Source: Phyllobacterium trifolii (GTDB lineage Bacteria > Pseudomonadota > Alphaproteobacteria > Rhizobiales > Rhizobiaceae). Taken from it: a DNA stretch of 64,000 bases. Positions 27,825-38,541 of the stretch are shown here, piece after piece; positions within the stretch are counted from its first letter, which is position 1, and each line of letters opens with the position of its first letter. Location: the NCBI RefSeq assembly GCF_014192095.1, contig NZ_JACHXN010000022.1, positions 30,171 through 94,170 of the forward strand. The letters run 5' to 3'. Both the position numbers and the translations under genes were made by a program. The notes under the pieces are model-generated. The model was not told the origin of the DNA. It did no database searches and saw nothing but the letters and a program-made list of their open reading frames with translations.

Positions 27825-28175
27825 ATGAACGACTTTTATGTCGGACAGAAAGTCGTTTGTATCGACGACAAATTCAAGAATGTCAGCATCGATCAAATCA
27901 TCCGAAAAGGCCAGATCTACACCATCCGCTGGATTGGCATGTACCAGCACTACGTCGATGGCGAATTCGTCGGCATCAAGGTCGAGGAGATCCACCGTGG
28001 CAATGATGATGGCCCCGAGGGTTACGGTGCGGCCGACATGCCTTATCGCGCGTCCCGCTTTCGTCCATTGGTGAAAGACAAGATTGGCCAATTGCGAAAG
28101 CTGTTGACCCCCAAGCCGGACGAACCGGATGAACCGGCGAAGAAAACCCCGGTGAAAAAGAAGGAGAAGGTCTGA
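27825..28175 (+). CDS. Small hypothetical protein with Lys/Pro tail
   Basis: A 116-residue protein. The first about 80 residues (FYVGQKVVCIDDKF, KGQIYTIRWIGMY, VGIKVEEIHRG) have alternating strands like a small SH3/KOW-type barrel. Homologous words are common in rhizobial and phage hypothetical proteins. The tail is Pro/Lys-rich (DEPDEPAKKTPVKKKEK) and may bind nucleic acid. ATG at 27825 has GAGGG upstream; the longer frame from 27795 is rejected. No function known to me. Confidence 0.7.
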   Translation: MNDFYVGQKVVCIDDKFKNVSIDQIIRKGQIYTIRWIGMYQHYVDGEFVGIKVEEIHRGNDDGPEGYGAADMPYRASRFRPLVKDKIGQLRKLLTPKPDEPDEPAKKTPVKKKEKV

Positions 28176-28408
28176 ATTCTGGGGCAGCCAACGCGTCGAG
28201 AATTGCGTCGGCGACGTTATGACGTTTCGCATTAATTCGCTATTCCTGCCCGGTTGGCCCGTGGATATCAGACCAAAGTATAACTCAGGCAAACCAGCGC
28301 ATGATGGAGCATCCATCTCTGTCTCGCTACTGTGATCGTGGGTCGACATTGCTATTGCGTACTCACGACCGCTCCTTGTGAGCTTACATCTGACGAAGGA
28401 TTGAAGCC

Positions 28409-28510
28409 GTGGATAAGATGGATACGCTTTGGTTAATGCTTTTTCTGATGGGCTCGGTGAGTATCGTCGCCCTTACATTCACGACCAGCGAAATATTTGC
28501 CCTGTATTGA
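28409..28510 (+). CDS. Possible 33-residue single-pass membrane protein
   Basis: Short frame with AAGGA nine bases upstream of a GTG start (in-frame ATG at 28418). The product is almost entirely one hydrophobic helix (TLWLMLFLMGSVSIVALTFT) followed by TSEIFALY. The 520-bp gap around it has no other credible gene. Small membrane proteins of this form are common but easily missed. Evidence is only the ribosome site and hydrophobicity. Confidence 0.4.
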   Translation: MDKMDTLWLMLFLMGSVSIVALTFTTSEIFALY

Positions 28511-28695
28511 GCTCGAACCTGCGGACTGCAACACGAGGGCTACAACTTGGCCCTATAAATCGGCGAGCCGCCTGGACACGCATTCAGCAAGCCAGGCAAC
28601 AGCCACTCCAGGAAATACAGTCATCAAGGTGCGATAGACCCAGCGTTCAACAGCTCAAGCGTTGCCGTTCGGCGATGACGGCACGACTGGACGGT

Positions 28696-29355
28696 TCACG
28701 TCAGGTTTCTGCGCCGTGCCAACTCTGCCTCGCTCGGATGTTCGGATGCGAACGAGCCGGTCACGACCTCGCCCGCGCGCACGTATTTGTTGATTGTGAC
28801 GCCGGTGTCCGAGACCTTTGACGAAACAAGTTTCAGCGCCCCGGGAAAAGCGTTGCCGCTGAACAGCTTCTTGCCCTTCCCCAATATGAGCGGAAACATG
28901 AAAATGTTGATCTCGTCGATCAGGTCATTTTTGAACAGGGTTTGCAGGAAATCGGTGGAGCCCTGAGTCAACAGATCCGGCCCCTGCCCGCTTTTCAGCT
29001 TCGTGACTGCCGCGACCACGTCCGGGCCCAGGGTCTGGCTGTTCTGCCAGTCGAGCTTCAGGTCTGGATTGCGGGTCGCGACATATTTGTTGACGCGGTC
29101 GAATAACGGACCGATCGGATGGCCGGCGTCGACATACGGCCAATAGGCGGCAAAAATGTCGTAGGTTTTGCGGCCGAGCAGAAGATCGAAAGGCTTGGCA
29201 AACATCTCGCCCACCGCCTCTTCCCCTGCCTTGTCAAAATAAGGGGCAACCCAGCCGCCATATTTGAAGTCGCCTGTAGGGTCTTCGTCCGGCCCACCTG
29301 GTGCCTGCATGATGCCGTCGAGGCTTACAAAAGCACCAGTAATGATCTTTCTCAT
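28696..29355 (-). CDS. RibD C-terminal / dihydrofolate reductase-fold protein
   Basis: A 219-residue DHFR-fold oxidoreductase of the RibD_C family (MRKIITGAFVSLDGIMQAPGG; LLLGRKTYDIF; LLTQGSTDFLQTLF; FPLILGKGKKLF). Members reduce pterin- or flavin-like rings with NADPH, but stand-alone versions like this mostly have no assigned substrate. No folate or riboflavin gene is near. The ATG has AAGGAGACT directly upstream. Confidence 0.85.
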   Translation of the reverse strand: MRKIITGAFVSLDGIMQAPGGPDEDPTGDFKYGGWVAPYFDKAGEEAVGEMFAKPFDLLLGRKTYDIFAAYWPYVDAGHPIGPLFDRVNKYVATRNPDLKLDWQNSQTLGPDVVAAVTKLKSGQGPDLLTQGSTDFLQTLFKNDLIDEINIFMFPLILGKGKKLFSGNAFPGALKLVSSKVSDTGVTINKYVRAGEVVTGSFASEHPSEAELARRRNLT

Positions 29356-29528
29356 GTGTAGTCTCCTTCAACGCAGCCGTTATGCATTAAAGACGTTCGC
29401 CAGTGGCATTTGCCGACAGCGCCGAGAAAAATTGTGCGTTCGTGCACCGCCACGCAGGACCGCAAGGTCTGTAACGCGTTCGGAAGCGGCATATTGCGCA
29501 CCACCGCCATTTTTCCTAAATACGGCGC

Positions 29529-30077
29529 ATGAAAGTCAAAGATACCGATATTATCATCGTTCCCGGCTATACCAATTCCGGCCCCGATCACTGGCAGACG
29601 CGCTGGGAGACAAAGCTTTCCACCGCGCGCCGCGTCGAGCAGGCGGAGTGGACGAAACCTGTGCGCGAGGACTGGGTGGCTGAGGTGGTCAAGGCGATCG
29701 ACGCCGCGACGCGCCCGGTAGTCGTGGTCGCGCATTCGCTTGGCGTGCCGACCTTCATCCATGCTATTCCTGAGATCGGCGACAAGGTCAAAGGCGCGTT
29801 TCTGGTAACGCCGCCGGATGTTTCCAACCCGAAAATCCGGCCGAAACATCTGATGACCTTCGGCCCCTATCCGCTGGAGCCGTTCACATTTCCATCCATC
29901 GTCGTCGCCAGCCGCAATGATCATTATTGCTCCTACGAGGTTGCAGACGAACTCGCCGCATCATGGGGTTCGATGATCATCGATGCCGGTGACAGCGGCC
30001 ATCTCAATTCGGAATCCGGCCACGGCCCCTGGCCGGAGGGTTCGATGGTTTTTGCAAAGTTTCTCTCGCAACTTTGA
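29529..30077 (+). CDS. RBBP9/YdeN-family serine hydrolase
   Basis: A 182-residue compact alpha/beta hydrolase. IIVPGYTNSGPDHWQTRWE at the start, the nucleophile elbow VAHSLGV (about residue 70), an acid in ASRNDHYCSY and the His in DSGHLN are typical of the RBBP9/YdeN group. Cytosolic; physiological substrate unknown. Upstream spacing of 173 bp to a divergent gene suggests its own promoter. Confidence 0.87.
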   Translation: MKVKDTDIIIVPGYTNSGPDHWQTRWETKLSTARRVEQAEWTKPVREDWVAEVVKAIDAATRPVVVVAHSLGVPTFIHAIPEIGDKVKGAFLVTPPDVSNPKIRPKHLMTFGPYPLEPFTFPSIVVASRNDHYCSYEVADELAASWGSMIIDAGDSGHLNSESGHGPWPEGSMVFAKFLSQL

Positions 30078-30201
30078 TACGTTGGCTTAGCTGACGGACC
30101 CGAAAAGCGATGTCTTCCTTGATCTCTGCGGGCATTGCTATAGGCTCGACCGAAGCAGTGTCTGCGGACAGCAAAAACTGCGCTTAATGGAGGAACCACC
30201 A

Positions 30202-30861
30202 ATGAAACTCTACTCGCGGCCGCTATCCCCCTATTCCTCCATCATCCGCTGCATCGCCTATTACAAACAAGCTCCCATCAAGATTGTCGCGCCGCCTTCG
30301 GGATTTCCGATCCCGGAAGACTTCCGCGCAATTTCACCGTTCAACCGCATACCGGTGCTGATCACCGGCTCAGGCCTCACCATCGTCGAAGCCTCCGTGA
30401 TCGCCGAATATCTGGAAGAGCATTTCCCTGAACCATCGCTGCTACCGGCCGATTCCCGCGACCGCGCCATCGTGCGCATGACCGCCCGCACGGCCGAACT
30501 AGAAGTGCTGGCGCCTGTTATGGAACTTTTCGAGCTGTTCTTCAGGAAGTCGAAGGATGATGCACGCATCAGCAAGCTGTTCAAGCAGATGGAAATCGGC
30601 CTGACAGAGATCGAAAAGCGCATTGGCAACGGGCCTTTCGCGCTGGGCGATCAGATGACGCTGGCCGACGCCTGGCTGACACCGACGCGTTTCGTCTTCA
30701 ACAATTTCCGTGTCATCTCCGGCCGCGAGGACCTGCTCGATCTCTACCCGAAATTCGATGCCCTTCAGCAACTGATTATTCAGGATCCGGTGCTATCGCT
30801 CGTCTGGTATGAAATGACCGACGGGCTCATAGTGTTCCAGGGTGAACTCGAGTCCGCTTAA
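30202..30861 (+). CDS. Glutathione S-transferase family protein
   Basis: A 219-residue GST. The thioredoxin-like N-domain (MKLYSRPLSPYSSIIRCIAYY, IPVLITGSGLTIVEASVIAEYLEE) and the helical C-domain (ALGDQMTLADAWLTP) are complete. Start at 30202 has GGAGGAAC upstream; the in-frame start at 30187 is rejected. Likely conjugates or reduces electrophilic compounds with glutathione. It is followed after 21 bp by a small lipoprotein gene in the same direction. Confidence 0.9.
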   Translation: MKLYSRPLSPYSSIIRCIAYYKQAPIKIVAPPSGFPIPEDFRAISPFNRIPVLITGSGLTIVEASVIAEYLEEHFPEPSLLPADSRDRAIVRMTARTAELEVLAPVMELFELFFRKSKDDARISKLFKQMEIGLTEIEKRIGNGPFALGDQMTLADAWLTPTRFVFNNFRVISGREDLLDLYPKFDALQQLIIQDPVLSLVWYEMTDGLIVFQGELESA

Positions 30862-30882
30862 ATTCCAGACCGGAGAATACGC

Positions 30883-31299
30883 ATGAAGACGCCGACGATC
30901 GCAATCGCCGTAATAATTTCGCTTGGCGTCCTTGCCGGTTGTCAATCGAAAGGCAAGCCCGGACCCGGTTCTCTGGCCTTCGCATCGGAAAAAGCCGCGC
31001 TGCCCACGATGGAGCGCGTGGCGATCGCCGCCAATAATTGCTGGTTCAAATCGGGCGATTCAAGTTTCAAGCCGTACCGTCTTGCGCCGGAATTGAATTC
31101 CTATTCGGGACGCCCGCGCATCCTCGTCGTCCCGGCAAGCAATCCGGGTGGACGCCCGCTTCTCGTCGTGCATGCGGAAGGCAACCCGGCGAAGGTCGAA
31201 GCCTTCGGTCCGCTCATGAGCAATTCCGCCGGCAATCGTATCGCCGGAGACGTGCGGCGGTGGGCAGGCGGGCAGGCATCGTGCTCGGCCAGCGGATGA
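30883..31299 (+). CDS. Small hypothetical lipoprotein
   Basis: A 138-residue predicted lipoprotein with signal peptide and lipobox LAGC (residues 17-20). The +2 residue is Gln. Past a short linker there is a globular part with NNCWFKSGDSSFKPYRLAPELNSY split around a conserved-looking Cys-Trp, and a second Cys near the end (QASCSASG), perhaps a disulfide. CCGGAG precedes the ATG. Function unknown; likely co-transcribed with the GST gene. Confidence 0.75.
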   Translation: MKTPTIAIAVIISLGVLAGCQSKGKPGPGSLAFASEKAALPTMERVAIAANNCWFKSGDSSFKPYRLAPELNSYSGRPRILVVPASNPGGRPLLVVHAEGNPAKVEAFGPLMSNSAGNRIAGDVRRWAGGQASCSASG

Positions 31300-31307
31300 A
31301 AATGACT

Positions 31308-31334
31308 GAGGCCGTGCGCAGTCGCGCCGGCCTC
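31308..31334. terminator. Hairpin between convergent genes
   Basis: Seven-base arms GAGGCCG / CGGCCTC with a 13-base loop between the lipoprotein gene and the convergent DUF1127 gene. No T-run on either strand. Candidate bidirectional end signal. Confidence 0.4.
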
Positions 31335-31340
31335 GTCACC

Positions 31341-31550
31341 TCAGGAATAATACCTTTCGAGATCCGCTTCCACGTGATCGCGTGTCAAGCCGAGGTCTTT
31401 CAACCCGTCATCACCGAGCGATCCAAGCTCCAGTCTCGTCCGGCGCTTCACGGCTGCATTTTCCAGCCAACGCACCGCGCGAGTAAGCAAGTCGTATTGA
31501 AATGCTGGTACCAGGCCGAACCTGCCAGGATCTATGTAGATAGGACCCAT
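31341..31550 (-). CDS. DUF1127 small Arg-rich protein (distal copy)
   Basis: A 69-residue protein ending in a DUF1127 domain: RRTRLELGSLGDDGLKDLGL then RDHVEADLERYYS. The perfect AAGGAGG seven bases before the ATG at 31550 decides the start; a 112-residue frame from 31679 runs back into the upstream gene and is rejected. DUF1127 proteins in Agrobacterium and relatives are small RNA-related regulators affecting phosphate uptake and growth. This is the second of two tandem copies. Confidence 0.8.
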   Translation of the reverse strand: MGPIYIDPGRFGLVPAFQYDLLTRAVRWLENAAVKRRTRLELGSLGDDGLKDLGLTRDHVEADLERYYS

Positions 31551-31617
31551 ATTCGCCTCCTTGTGACGAGCGATCGCCTTTCGTATCGGTATTGGCGACC
31601 CCCATCGCAAGAGCGCC

Positions 31618-31851
31618 TCAATTCCAGAAGAACCGCTTGATCTCGCGACGCGCTTCCGCAGGTTCAATACCGACATCATTCAACAGATCATTGCTGAGCT
31701 CGCTGAGATGCATGCGCGTCCGGCGCTTCGTCATGGCGTTGCCAAACCAGCGGATCAGTGCGGATGCCGTGTGCAACAATCCGCTGTTCTGAGAACGTGC
31801 CGCGTGGCTTTCGGCGCCACCAGATCCTCTAATTGTATCTATTGTACTCAT
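31618..31851 (-). CDS. DUF1127 small protein (proximal copy)
   Basis: A 77-residue protein with a C-terminal DUF1127 domain (KRRTRMHLSELSNDLLNDVG, then EARREIKRFF). Two start codons lie six bases apart. The ATG at 31851 has AAGGA at a better distance than the ATG at 31857. It is transcribed away from the MocR-type regulator gene, and the 90-bp shared region carries operator-like repeats, so the regulator may control it. It is 67 bases ahead of the second DUF1127 gene, likely one transcript. Confidence 0.8.
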   Translation of the reverse strand: MSTIDTIRGSGGAESHAARSQNSGLLHTASALIRWFGNAMTKRRTRMHLSELSNDLLNDVGIEPAEARREIKRFFWN

Positions 31852-31873
31852 TGTCATTGTCCTTGGGAGGTCA

Positions 31874-31936
31874 AATTGACTCTTTTTCGTGCGATTGTTA
31901 TATGAATTGACTCAATTGGAATCGCAATAGTATAAT
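31874..31936 (+). promoter_or_regulatory. MocR gene promoter with nested operator
   Basis: TTGACT (31907-31912), 18-base spacer and TATAAT (31931-31936) make a near-consensus sigma-70 promoter. The start point would fall about on the A of the ATG at 31944, and no ribosome site exists, so the mRNA should be leaderless. The direct repeat AATTGACTC occurs at 31874-31882 and 31905-31913 (31 bp, three helical turns). The second copy is half of palindrome AATTGAcTCAATT (31905-31917), framed by GCGATT/AATCGC. MocR/GabR regulators bind direct repeats of this sort. Autoregulation is inferred. Confidence 0.65.
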
Positions 31937-31943
31937 TGTTACC

Positions 31944-33359
31944 ATGACAAATTGGCTCCCTGAACTTGAACCCGGCAAAGGCCCGCTTTACCTGCAGCTG
32001 GCCGACCGTATCGAAACCGACATTGCCGGAGGCATTCTCGCGCCCGGTACCAAACTGCCGCCGCAGCGCAATCTCGCCTTCGATATCGGCGTGACGATAG
32101 GAACGGTCGGCCGCGCCTATAATCTCATTCGCGAGCGCGGGCTTGTCAGCGGCGAAGTCGGACGCGGGACCTATGTGACGGATCACAAAGTGGTCTCGCT
32201 GGTTCAGGCGCCGCCGCACACGGAGCCATTTGGCGGCACGCGCGGTCCGGTGGCGACACCCGGCAAGATTCGCATGGACTCGACGGCCGCAATCGAGGTC
32301 GGCCAGTCCGCCGCAATGGAACAGCTGCTGGCGCAGATCACCCGACAATTCCCGCGCGAGATGTCGAGCTATTCCCGCACCCTTCCCGCATCGTGGCAGG
32401 AGGCGGGAAGCAAATGGCTGTCCGGCGCAGGCTGGGTGCCGGAACCTGCGTCCATCGTGCCGACACTCGGCGCGCATTCGGCAATTCTCGCGGTGATAGC
32501 GGCGATAACAGTTCCTGGCGACCGGGTCGCTTTCGAAGACCTGACCTATTGCTCGGCAGCGCGCAGCGTCAATCTCATGGGGCGGCGCAGCATCATCCTC
32601 CACACGGAAAATGGCAGCGCGACGCCGGACGATTTCGAGCGGCTCTGCGCGCAGCAGCATCCCAAGCTGGTTTTTCTCATGCCGTCGCTGCACAACCCGA
32701 CCGCAACGACCATGCCGGAGGAGCATCGGCGGGCGATTGTCGAGATCGCGCGGCGGCACAATGTCTGGATCATCGAGGATGAGATTTACGGCTCGGTGAT
32801 GGGGCACGAGCATATCAAGATCGCAGATCTCGCGCCGGAGCGGACATTTCATATTGGCGGCCTGTCGAAATCCGTGGCTGCAGGTGTACGTGGCGGCTGG
32901 GTGGCCTGCCCTCCGCACCTCGCGGCACGTGTCCACACGGCGCACAAGATGGTCACCGGCGGCATGCCATTCATCATGGCTGAACTCGGCGCCCAACTGG
33001 TCAATTCAGGCGAAGCCGACGCGATCCGCGGCAAGGTCCAGACCGAGATCGCTGCGCGCGAAGCGATTGCGCGCTCGGTCTTCGCGGGCATGGAGTTCAC
33101 CTCGCAGCCGCTTTCGCCATTTTTATGGATGAAATTGCCCGACCCATGGCTTTCAGGCACGTTTAAAAGCGCTGCGCTGAATGAAGGCGTGCTTGTCGAC
33201 GACGAGGACGAATTCAAACCGGGCCGCACGGAGAAAGTCTTCCACCGCGTGCGCCTCGGACTGACGGTGCCGGAAACGCGCGATGAGGTGGTTCAGGGCT
33301 TCAGCATTTTACGCCGGCTGATGGAAACGGATAATGCGAGTTATGATAGTTATTCTTGA
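31944..33359 (+). CDS. MocR-type regulator (GntR HTH + aminotransferase fold)
   Basis: A 471-residue PLP-dependent regulator. The N-terminal winged helix (about 15-80; GPLYLQLADRIETDIAGGIL, GTKLPPQRNLA, IGTVGRAYNLIRERGLVSGE) is fused to a fold-type-I aminotransferase domain with SNF-like cofactor contacts and the Schiff-base lysine in GGLSKSVAAGVRGGWV. Such proteins sense amino acid or PLP-related ligands. The divergent DUF1127 gene and the gene itself are the likely targets. The start is fixed by the TATAAT box seven bases upstream. Confidence 0.88.
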   Translation: MTNWLPELEPGKGPLYLQLADRIETDIAGGILAPGTKLPPQRNLAFDIGVTIGTVGRAYNLIRERGLVSGEVGRGTYVTDHKVVSLVQAPPHTEPFGGTRGPVATPGKIRMDSTAAIEVGQSAAMEQLLAQITRQFPREMSSYSRTLPASWQEAGSKWLSGAGWVPEPASIVPTLGAHSAILAVIAAITVPGDRVAFEDLTYCSAARSVNLMGRRSIILHTENGSATPDDFERLCAQQHPKLVFLMPSLHNPTATTMPEEHRRAIVEIARRHNVWIIEDEIYGSVMGHEHIKIADLAPERTFHIGGLSKSVAAGVRGGWVACPPHLAARVHTAHKMVTGGMPFIMAELGAQLVNSGEADAIRGKVQTEIAAREAIARSVFAGMEFTSQPLSPFLWMKLPDPWLSGTFKSAALNEGVLVDDEDEFKPGRTEKVFHRVRLGLTVPETRDEVVQGFSILRRLMETDNASYDSYS

Positions 33360-33398
33360 GGTATAGTTCTTGGAGAATCCGAGGAAATAATTGAAACC

Positions 33399-33540
33399 AA
33401 TTCCATGTGCGTGGTTCGACAAGCTCACCATGAGGGAGGTTGGTGTGTTTCAACGCTAATCGTCAACGTTTCCATTTCACAGCTCCCTGCAATCTCCTAC
33501 CTCCCTCATGGTGAGCTTATCGAACCACGCACATGGAATT
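33399..33540. repeat. Palindromic repeat family 1, locus C
   Basis: Direct arm 33408-33440 and inverted arm 33499-33531. The pairing extends outward (AATTCCATG / CATGGAATT), giving arms of about 42 bases, the longest in the window. It lies downstream of the MocR gene. Confidence 0.85.
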
Positions 33541-33602
33541 AGTATCAATTATAATCCTCCTCATTCCGCAGCAAATTCATTTTACTTTTTTGAATTCATG
33601 CA

Positions 33603-33787
33603 ATGACCATTCCTTTTAAAACATTGAAAGAACGCCGGAATGCCGATCCCGCATTTCGACATGCGTCCGAAGAAATTGGTCCAGAGATCGAAATTGCTTT
33701 TCGCAAGACCGAAGCACGTGATCAGACGCTAGCTTCGTCAACTTCAGGTACCGCGCCCTCCGTTAAGGTGAAGCGACTCCCTCTCCG
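33603..33787 (+). pseudogene. Truncated XRE/HigA-like antitoxin fragment
   Basis: The opening MTIPFKTLKERRNADPAFRH, then EIGPEIEIA, resembles the N-terminus of chromosomal XRE-type antitoxins (MTIPFETLK... followed by a helix-turn-helix). After about 45 residues similarity fades, and the frame ends inside a family-2 repeat arm at 33784. No helix-turn-helix and no toxin gene are seen. I read it as the remains of an antitoxin cut by repeat insertion; a short unrelated gene is the alternative. Confidence 0.35.
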
Positions 33788-33977
33788 TCATCCTCGGGCT
33801 TGACCCGAGGACCCACGGCAAAGCAGCTGTGAATTGAGCGGGCGTGACGGTTTCCAGGTAAGAAGCCAGTCAATGAAGAGCAGCTTCCCTGCGATATCCC
33901 GCTGGACAAAGTCGAGTTAGCGGAAACACTTGCCCTCCTTTGCCGTGGGTCCTCGGGTCAAGCCCGAGGATGACGGA
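33784..33977. repeat. Palindromic repeat family 2, locus 1
   Basis: Arm 33784-33822 and inverted arm 33938-33977, about 39 bases each, 115 bases apart. Each arm itself contains the hairpin CCTCGGG-n-CCCGAGG. The same arms occur at 41156-41270. The repeat separates the antitoxin fragment from the DUF1330 gene. Confidence 0.85.
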
Positions 33978-34019
33978 GAAGGAGGCGCTAAACGGCATCT
34001 GCCCTTGATAATTACCTCC

Positions 34020-34346
34020 TCACCCCTTGCCCAAATACGGGATGGTTCCGGCGATATCCGTATCGTCGATAAGCTGGAAGCGGCTTTCGCTGCCTTCCTG
34101 GCGCGCCTTGCCGTGAGGTGCGTATTCCGGATCATTTGCAAAGGCCATGGCGGCATCGGCATCCGGAAACTGGATAAGTGCGATGAGCGTCGTCTCAAGT
34201 GGCTTGCCTTCAAGCACTTTGATATTGCCGCTGCGTGAAAGATATTTGCCGCCATGTTTCGCCGCGATGTCATGCACGACAGCTGCATATTCCGGCACCC
34301 ATTTGTCATCAGTGATTTTAACGTCGGCGATCAGGAAAACCGTCAT
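34020..34346 (-). CDS. DUF1330 family protein
   Basis: A 108-residue ferredoxin-like (dimeric alpha-beta barrel) protein of DUF1330 (FLIADVKITDDKWVPEY; IQFPDADAAMAFANDPEY). The AGGAGG six bases before ATG 34346 decides the start against an in-frame start at 34424. Family members are small cytosolic proteins of unknown function, often next to oxidoreductases; here an SDR gene lies 99 bp upstream in the same direction. Confidence 0.85.
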   Translation of the reverse strand: MTVFLIADVKITDDKWVPEYAAVVHDIAAKHGGKYLSRSGNIKVLEGKPLETTLIALIQFPDADAAMAFANDPEYAPHGKARQEGSESRFQLIDDTDIAGTIPYLGKG

Positions 34347-34445
34347 TGCATTCCTCCTATGCCGGGCTGTCAAAGCCCGTAAAGTCCGGTGACCCGAGAC
34401 CAGTCTTGCACGGGAAAGATGCAAGTTCCAGTGACTCTATTGAAC

Positions 34446-35213
34446 CTAGATTGCCGTAAATCCATTATCGACAAACAGGTGCGTGCCGGTAATGAAGCTC
34501 GCTTCGTCGCTGGCAAGGAAAAGCGCGGCACGCGCCACCTCTTCCGGCTCGCCGATACGCCCCTGCGCCGCCATCATGGCCTCGTCCGAGACATCCACAC
34601 CTTGCTTTTGCAATTCATCCACCTCGCGCAAACCATGCGGCGTGCGGATAAACCCCGGGCAGACGGCGTTGCACCTGATGTTCCTGTCGCGGAATTCCAC
34701 TGCGATTGCTCGCGCGAACATGTGACAGGCGCCTTTGGTCGTATCGTAGAGAACTTCCATCGGCGTTGCCGCCACGGCTGAAATGGACGAGGTGCAGACG
34801 ATCGAACCGCCGCCAGCGTCGAGCATGTGCGGGATGACGGCGCGCGTCATCAGATACATGGAGCGCACATTGACCGCATGCAGCCAATCCCACTCTTCGA
34901 CCGTCGTCTCGAGGAACGGCTTAATGACGATCGTGCCCGCATGATTGAAGAGAACGGTGACGTTGCCATATTTTTCCGCAACCCCGGCAACGGCTTTTTG
35001 CACCTGCGCCTCGTCCGAAACGTCGGCGACGAAATAGCTGGCGACCCCGCCGGCACCAGTGATTTCGGCTACCGTTGCAGCAGACGCCTGCTCGTTGCGG
35101 TCGATGATCGCCACTTTCGCGCCCTCGGCAGCGAAAAGTTTCGATGCTGCGCCGCCCATGCCCGTAGCTCCACCGGAAACAATTGCCACCTTGCCTGCCA
35201 GCCTGCCCGTCAT
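34446..35213 (-). CDS. Short-chain dehydrogenase/reductase
   Basis: A 255-residue classical SDR. Cofactor motif SGGATGMGGA (about 13-22), NHAG (about 90-93, variant of NNAG), catalytic Ser in CTSSISAVAA and YDTTK (YxxxK) are present. IDRNEQ after beta-2 suggests NAD(H). Substrate unknown; many relatives are annotated 3-oxoacyl-ACP reductase or glucose dehydrogenase, which the sequence does not prove. Probably co-transcribed with the DUF1330 gene. Confidence 0.88.
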   Translation of the reverse strand: MTGRLAGKVAIVSGGATGMGGAASKLFAAEGAKVAIIDRNEQASAATVAEITGAGGVASYFVADVSDEAQVQKAVAGVAEKYGNVTVLFNHAGTIVIKPFLETTVEEWDWLHAVNVRSMYLMTRAVIPHMLDAGGGSIVCTSSISAVAATPMEVLYDTTKGACHMFARAIAVEFRDRNIRCNAVCPGFIRTPHGLREVDELQKQGVDVSDEAMMAAQGRIGEPEEVARAALFLASDEASFITGTHLFVDNGFTAI

Positions 35214-35402
35214 TTTAAATCCCCTTGAACCATATTATTGCTTGTGAGGCTGACGTTACGCCGGGCGGTTGGCCCGGACAAGCGCCCCATCCTTCGAGCC
35301 GCGACCCTCTCTGTTGATTCAGTCCTTTTTCCTATCGCGCCGCAGGACTACATAAGCTAAAGAAGGCCAAAAGCTCTCCCATGTATGGATATTCCAGGAC
35401 CC

Positions 35403-37634
<2,232 letters not shown>

Positions 37635-37646
37635 GGAGAGAACGAC

Positions 37647-37880
37647 ATGGCAATGGACGCGCGCGATATCGAAAAAATGATTCGAGACGCCATTCCGGAC
37701 GCGAAAGTAACCATTCGCGATCTGGCGGGCGATGGCGACCATTATGCCGCCGAAGTCGTCGCGGAGAGCTTTCGCGGCAAGTCTCGCGTTCAGCAGCACC
37801 AGATGGTCTATGATGCGCTGAAGGGCAACATGGGCGGCGTATTGCACGCCCTCGCCTTGCAGACCAGCGCGCCGGAATAA
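37647..37880 (+). CDS. bolA: BolA family protein
   Basis: A 77-residue BolA/YrbA-type protein (MDARDIEKMIRDAIPDAKVTI; GDHYAAEVVAESFRGKSRVQQHQMVYDAL). The conserved HxxY-like histidine in RVQQHQMVYDAL is the expected cluster ligand. BolA forms [2Fe-2S]-bridged complexes with CGFS glutaredoxins, and such a glutaredoxin gene is next downstream, 280 bp away across a repeat. Role: iron-sulfur trafficking and iron sensing in the cytosol. Confidence 0.93.
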   Translation: MAMDARDIEKMIRDAIPDAKVTIRDLAGDGDHYAAEVVAESFRGKSRVQQHQMVYDALKGNMGGVLHALALQTSAPE

Positions 37881-37902
37881 CGGCGCTTGGCAAAATCCAC
37901 GA

Positions 37903-38020
37903 TGCGTGGTTCGACAAGCTCACCATGAGGTAGGTAGGCGGATTGCAGGAGCCAAGTTGTGGAGGGCAGCCAAGAATAGTGCACAAACATCCCTCATGGT
38001 GAACTTGTCGAACCACGCAC
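37903..38020. repeat. Palindromic repeat family 1, locus D
   Basis: Direct arm 37903-37933 and inverted arm 37989-38019 with a few differences (AGGTAGGTAGG; GTGAACTTG). It sits inside the bolA-grxD gap, so it splits what is often a tight operon and could fold in the mRNA. Confidence 0.85.
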
Positions 38021-38159
38021 AACGCACCATCTACTACAGACAAGTTACTTGCGTTCACGCGCCCATCGTGCTTTTTCTGGGCAAAGAATTGAGGTAGATT
38101 GGCCTCAAAGCGTTTTTCTGGCCGTGATTCCTCCCTCGCGGCCGCGAAAGGAACCTTAA

Positions 38160-38492
38160 ATGAGCGGTATCAACGAATTCATCGACAATGAAGTCAAAAG
38201 CAACGACGTCGTGCTTTTCATGAAGGGCACCCCCGGCTTTCCGCAATGCGGATTTTCCGGTCAGGTTGTTCAGATCCTTGATTATGTCGGTGTCGACTAT
38301 AAAGGCGTGAACATTCTTTCTTCCAATGAACTACGCCAGGGTATCAAGGACTATTCCAACTGGCCGACCATCCCGCAGCTTTATGTGAAGGGTGAATTTG
38401 TCGGCGGTTGCGATATCATCCGCGAAATGTTCCAGGCGGGTGAATTGCAGGCTCTCCTCAGCGAAAAGGGCGTTGCCACCAAGGCCGCCTGA
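38160..38492 (+). CDS. grxD: Monothiol glutaredoxin (CGFS type)
   Basis: A 110-residue Grx4/GrxD-type protein. The active site QCGFSGQV and glutathione-binding [20 protein letters not shown] are intact. It carries [2Fe-2S] clusters and partners with BolA, encoded upstream. AAAGGAACC precedes the ATG. A rho-independent terminator follows about 50 bases after the stop. Confidence 0.96.
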   Translation: MSGINEFIDNEVKSNDVVLFMKGTPGFPQCGFSGQVVQILDYVGVDYKGVNILSSNELRQGIKDYSNWPTIPQLYVKGEFVGGCDIIREMFQAGELQALLSEKGVATKAA

Positions 38493-38541
38493 TTACGCTT
38501 TAATTCCAATTGGTTCCGGTCGCATCCGGAATCTTCATGTT

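Noticed and set aside
28429..28821. 130-codon plus frame
   Set aside because: It overlaps the RibD_C gene end and has no coding-like pattern or ribosome site.
31854..32996. 380-codon antisense frame over the MocR gene
   Set aside because: No domain; the + strand frame has clear HTH and PLP motifs and a promoter.
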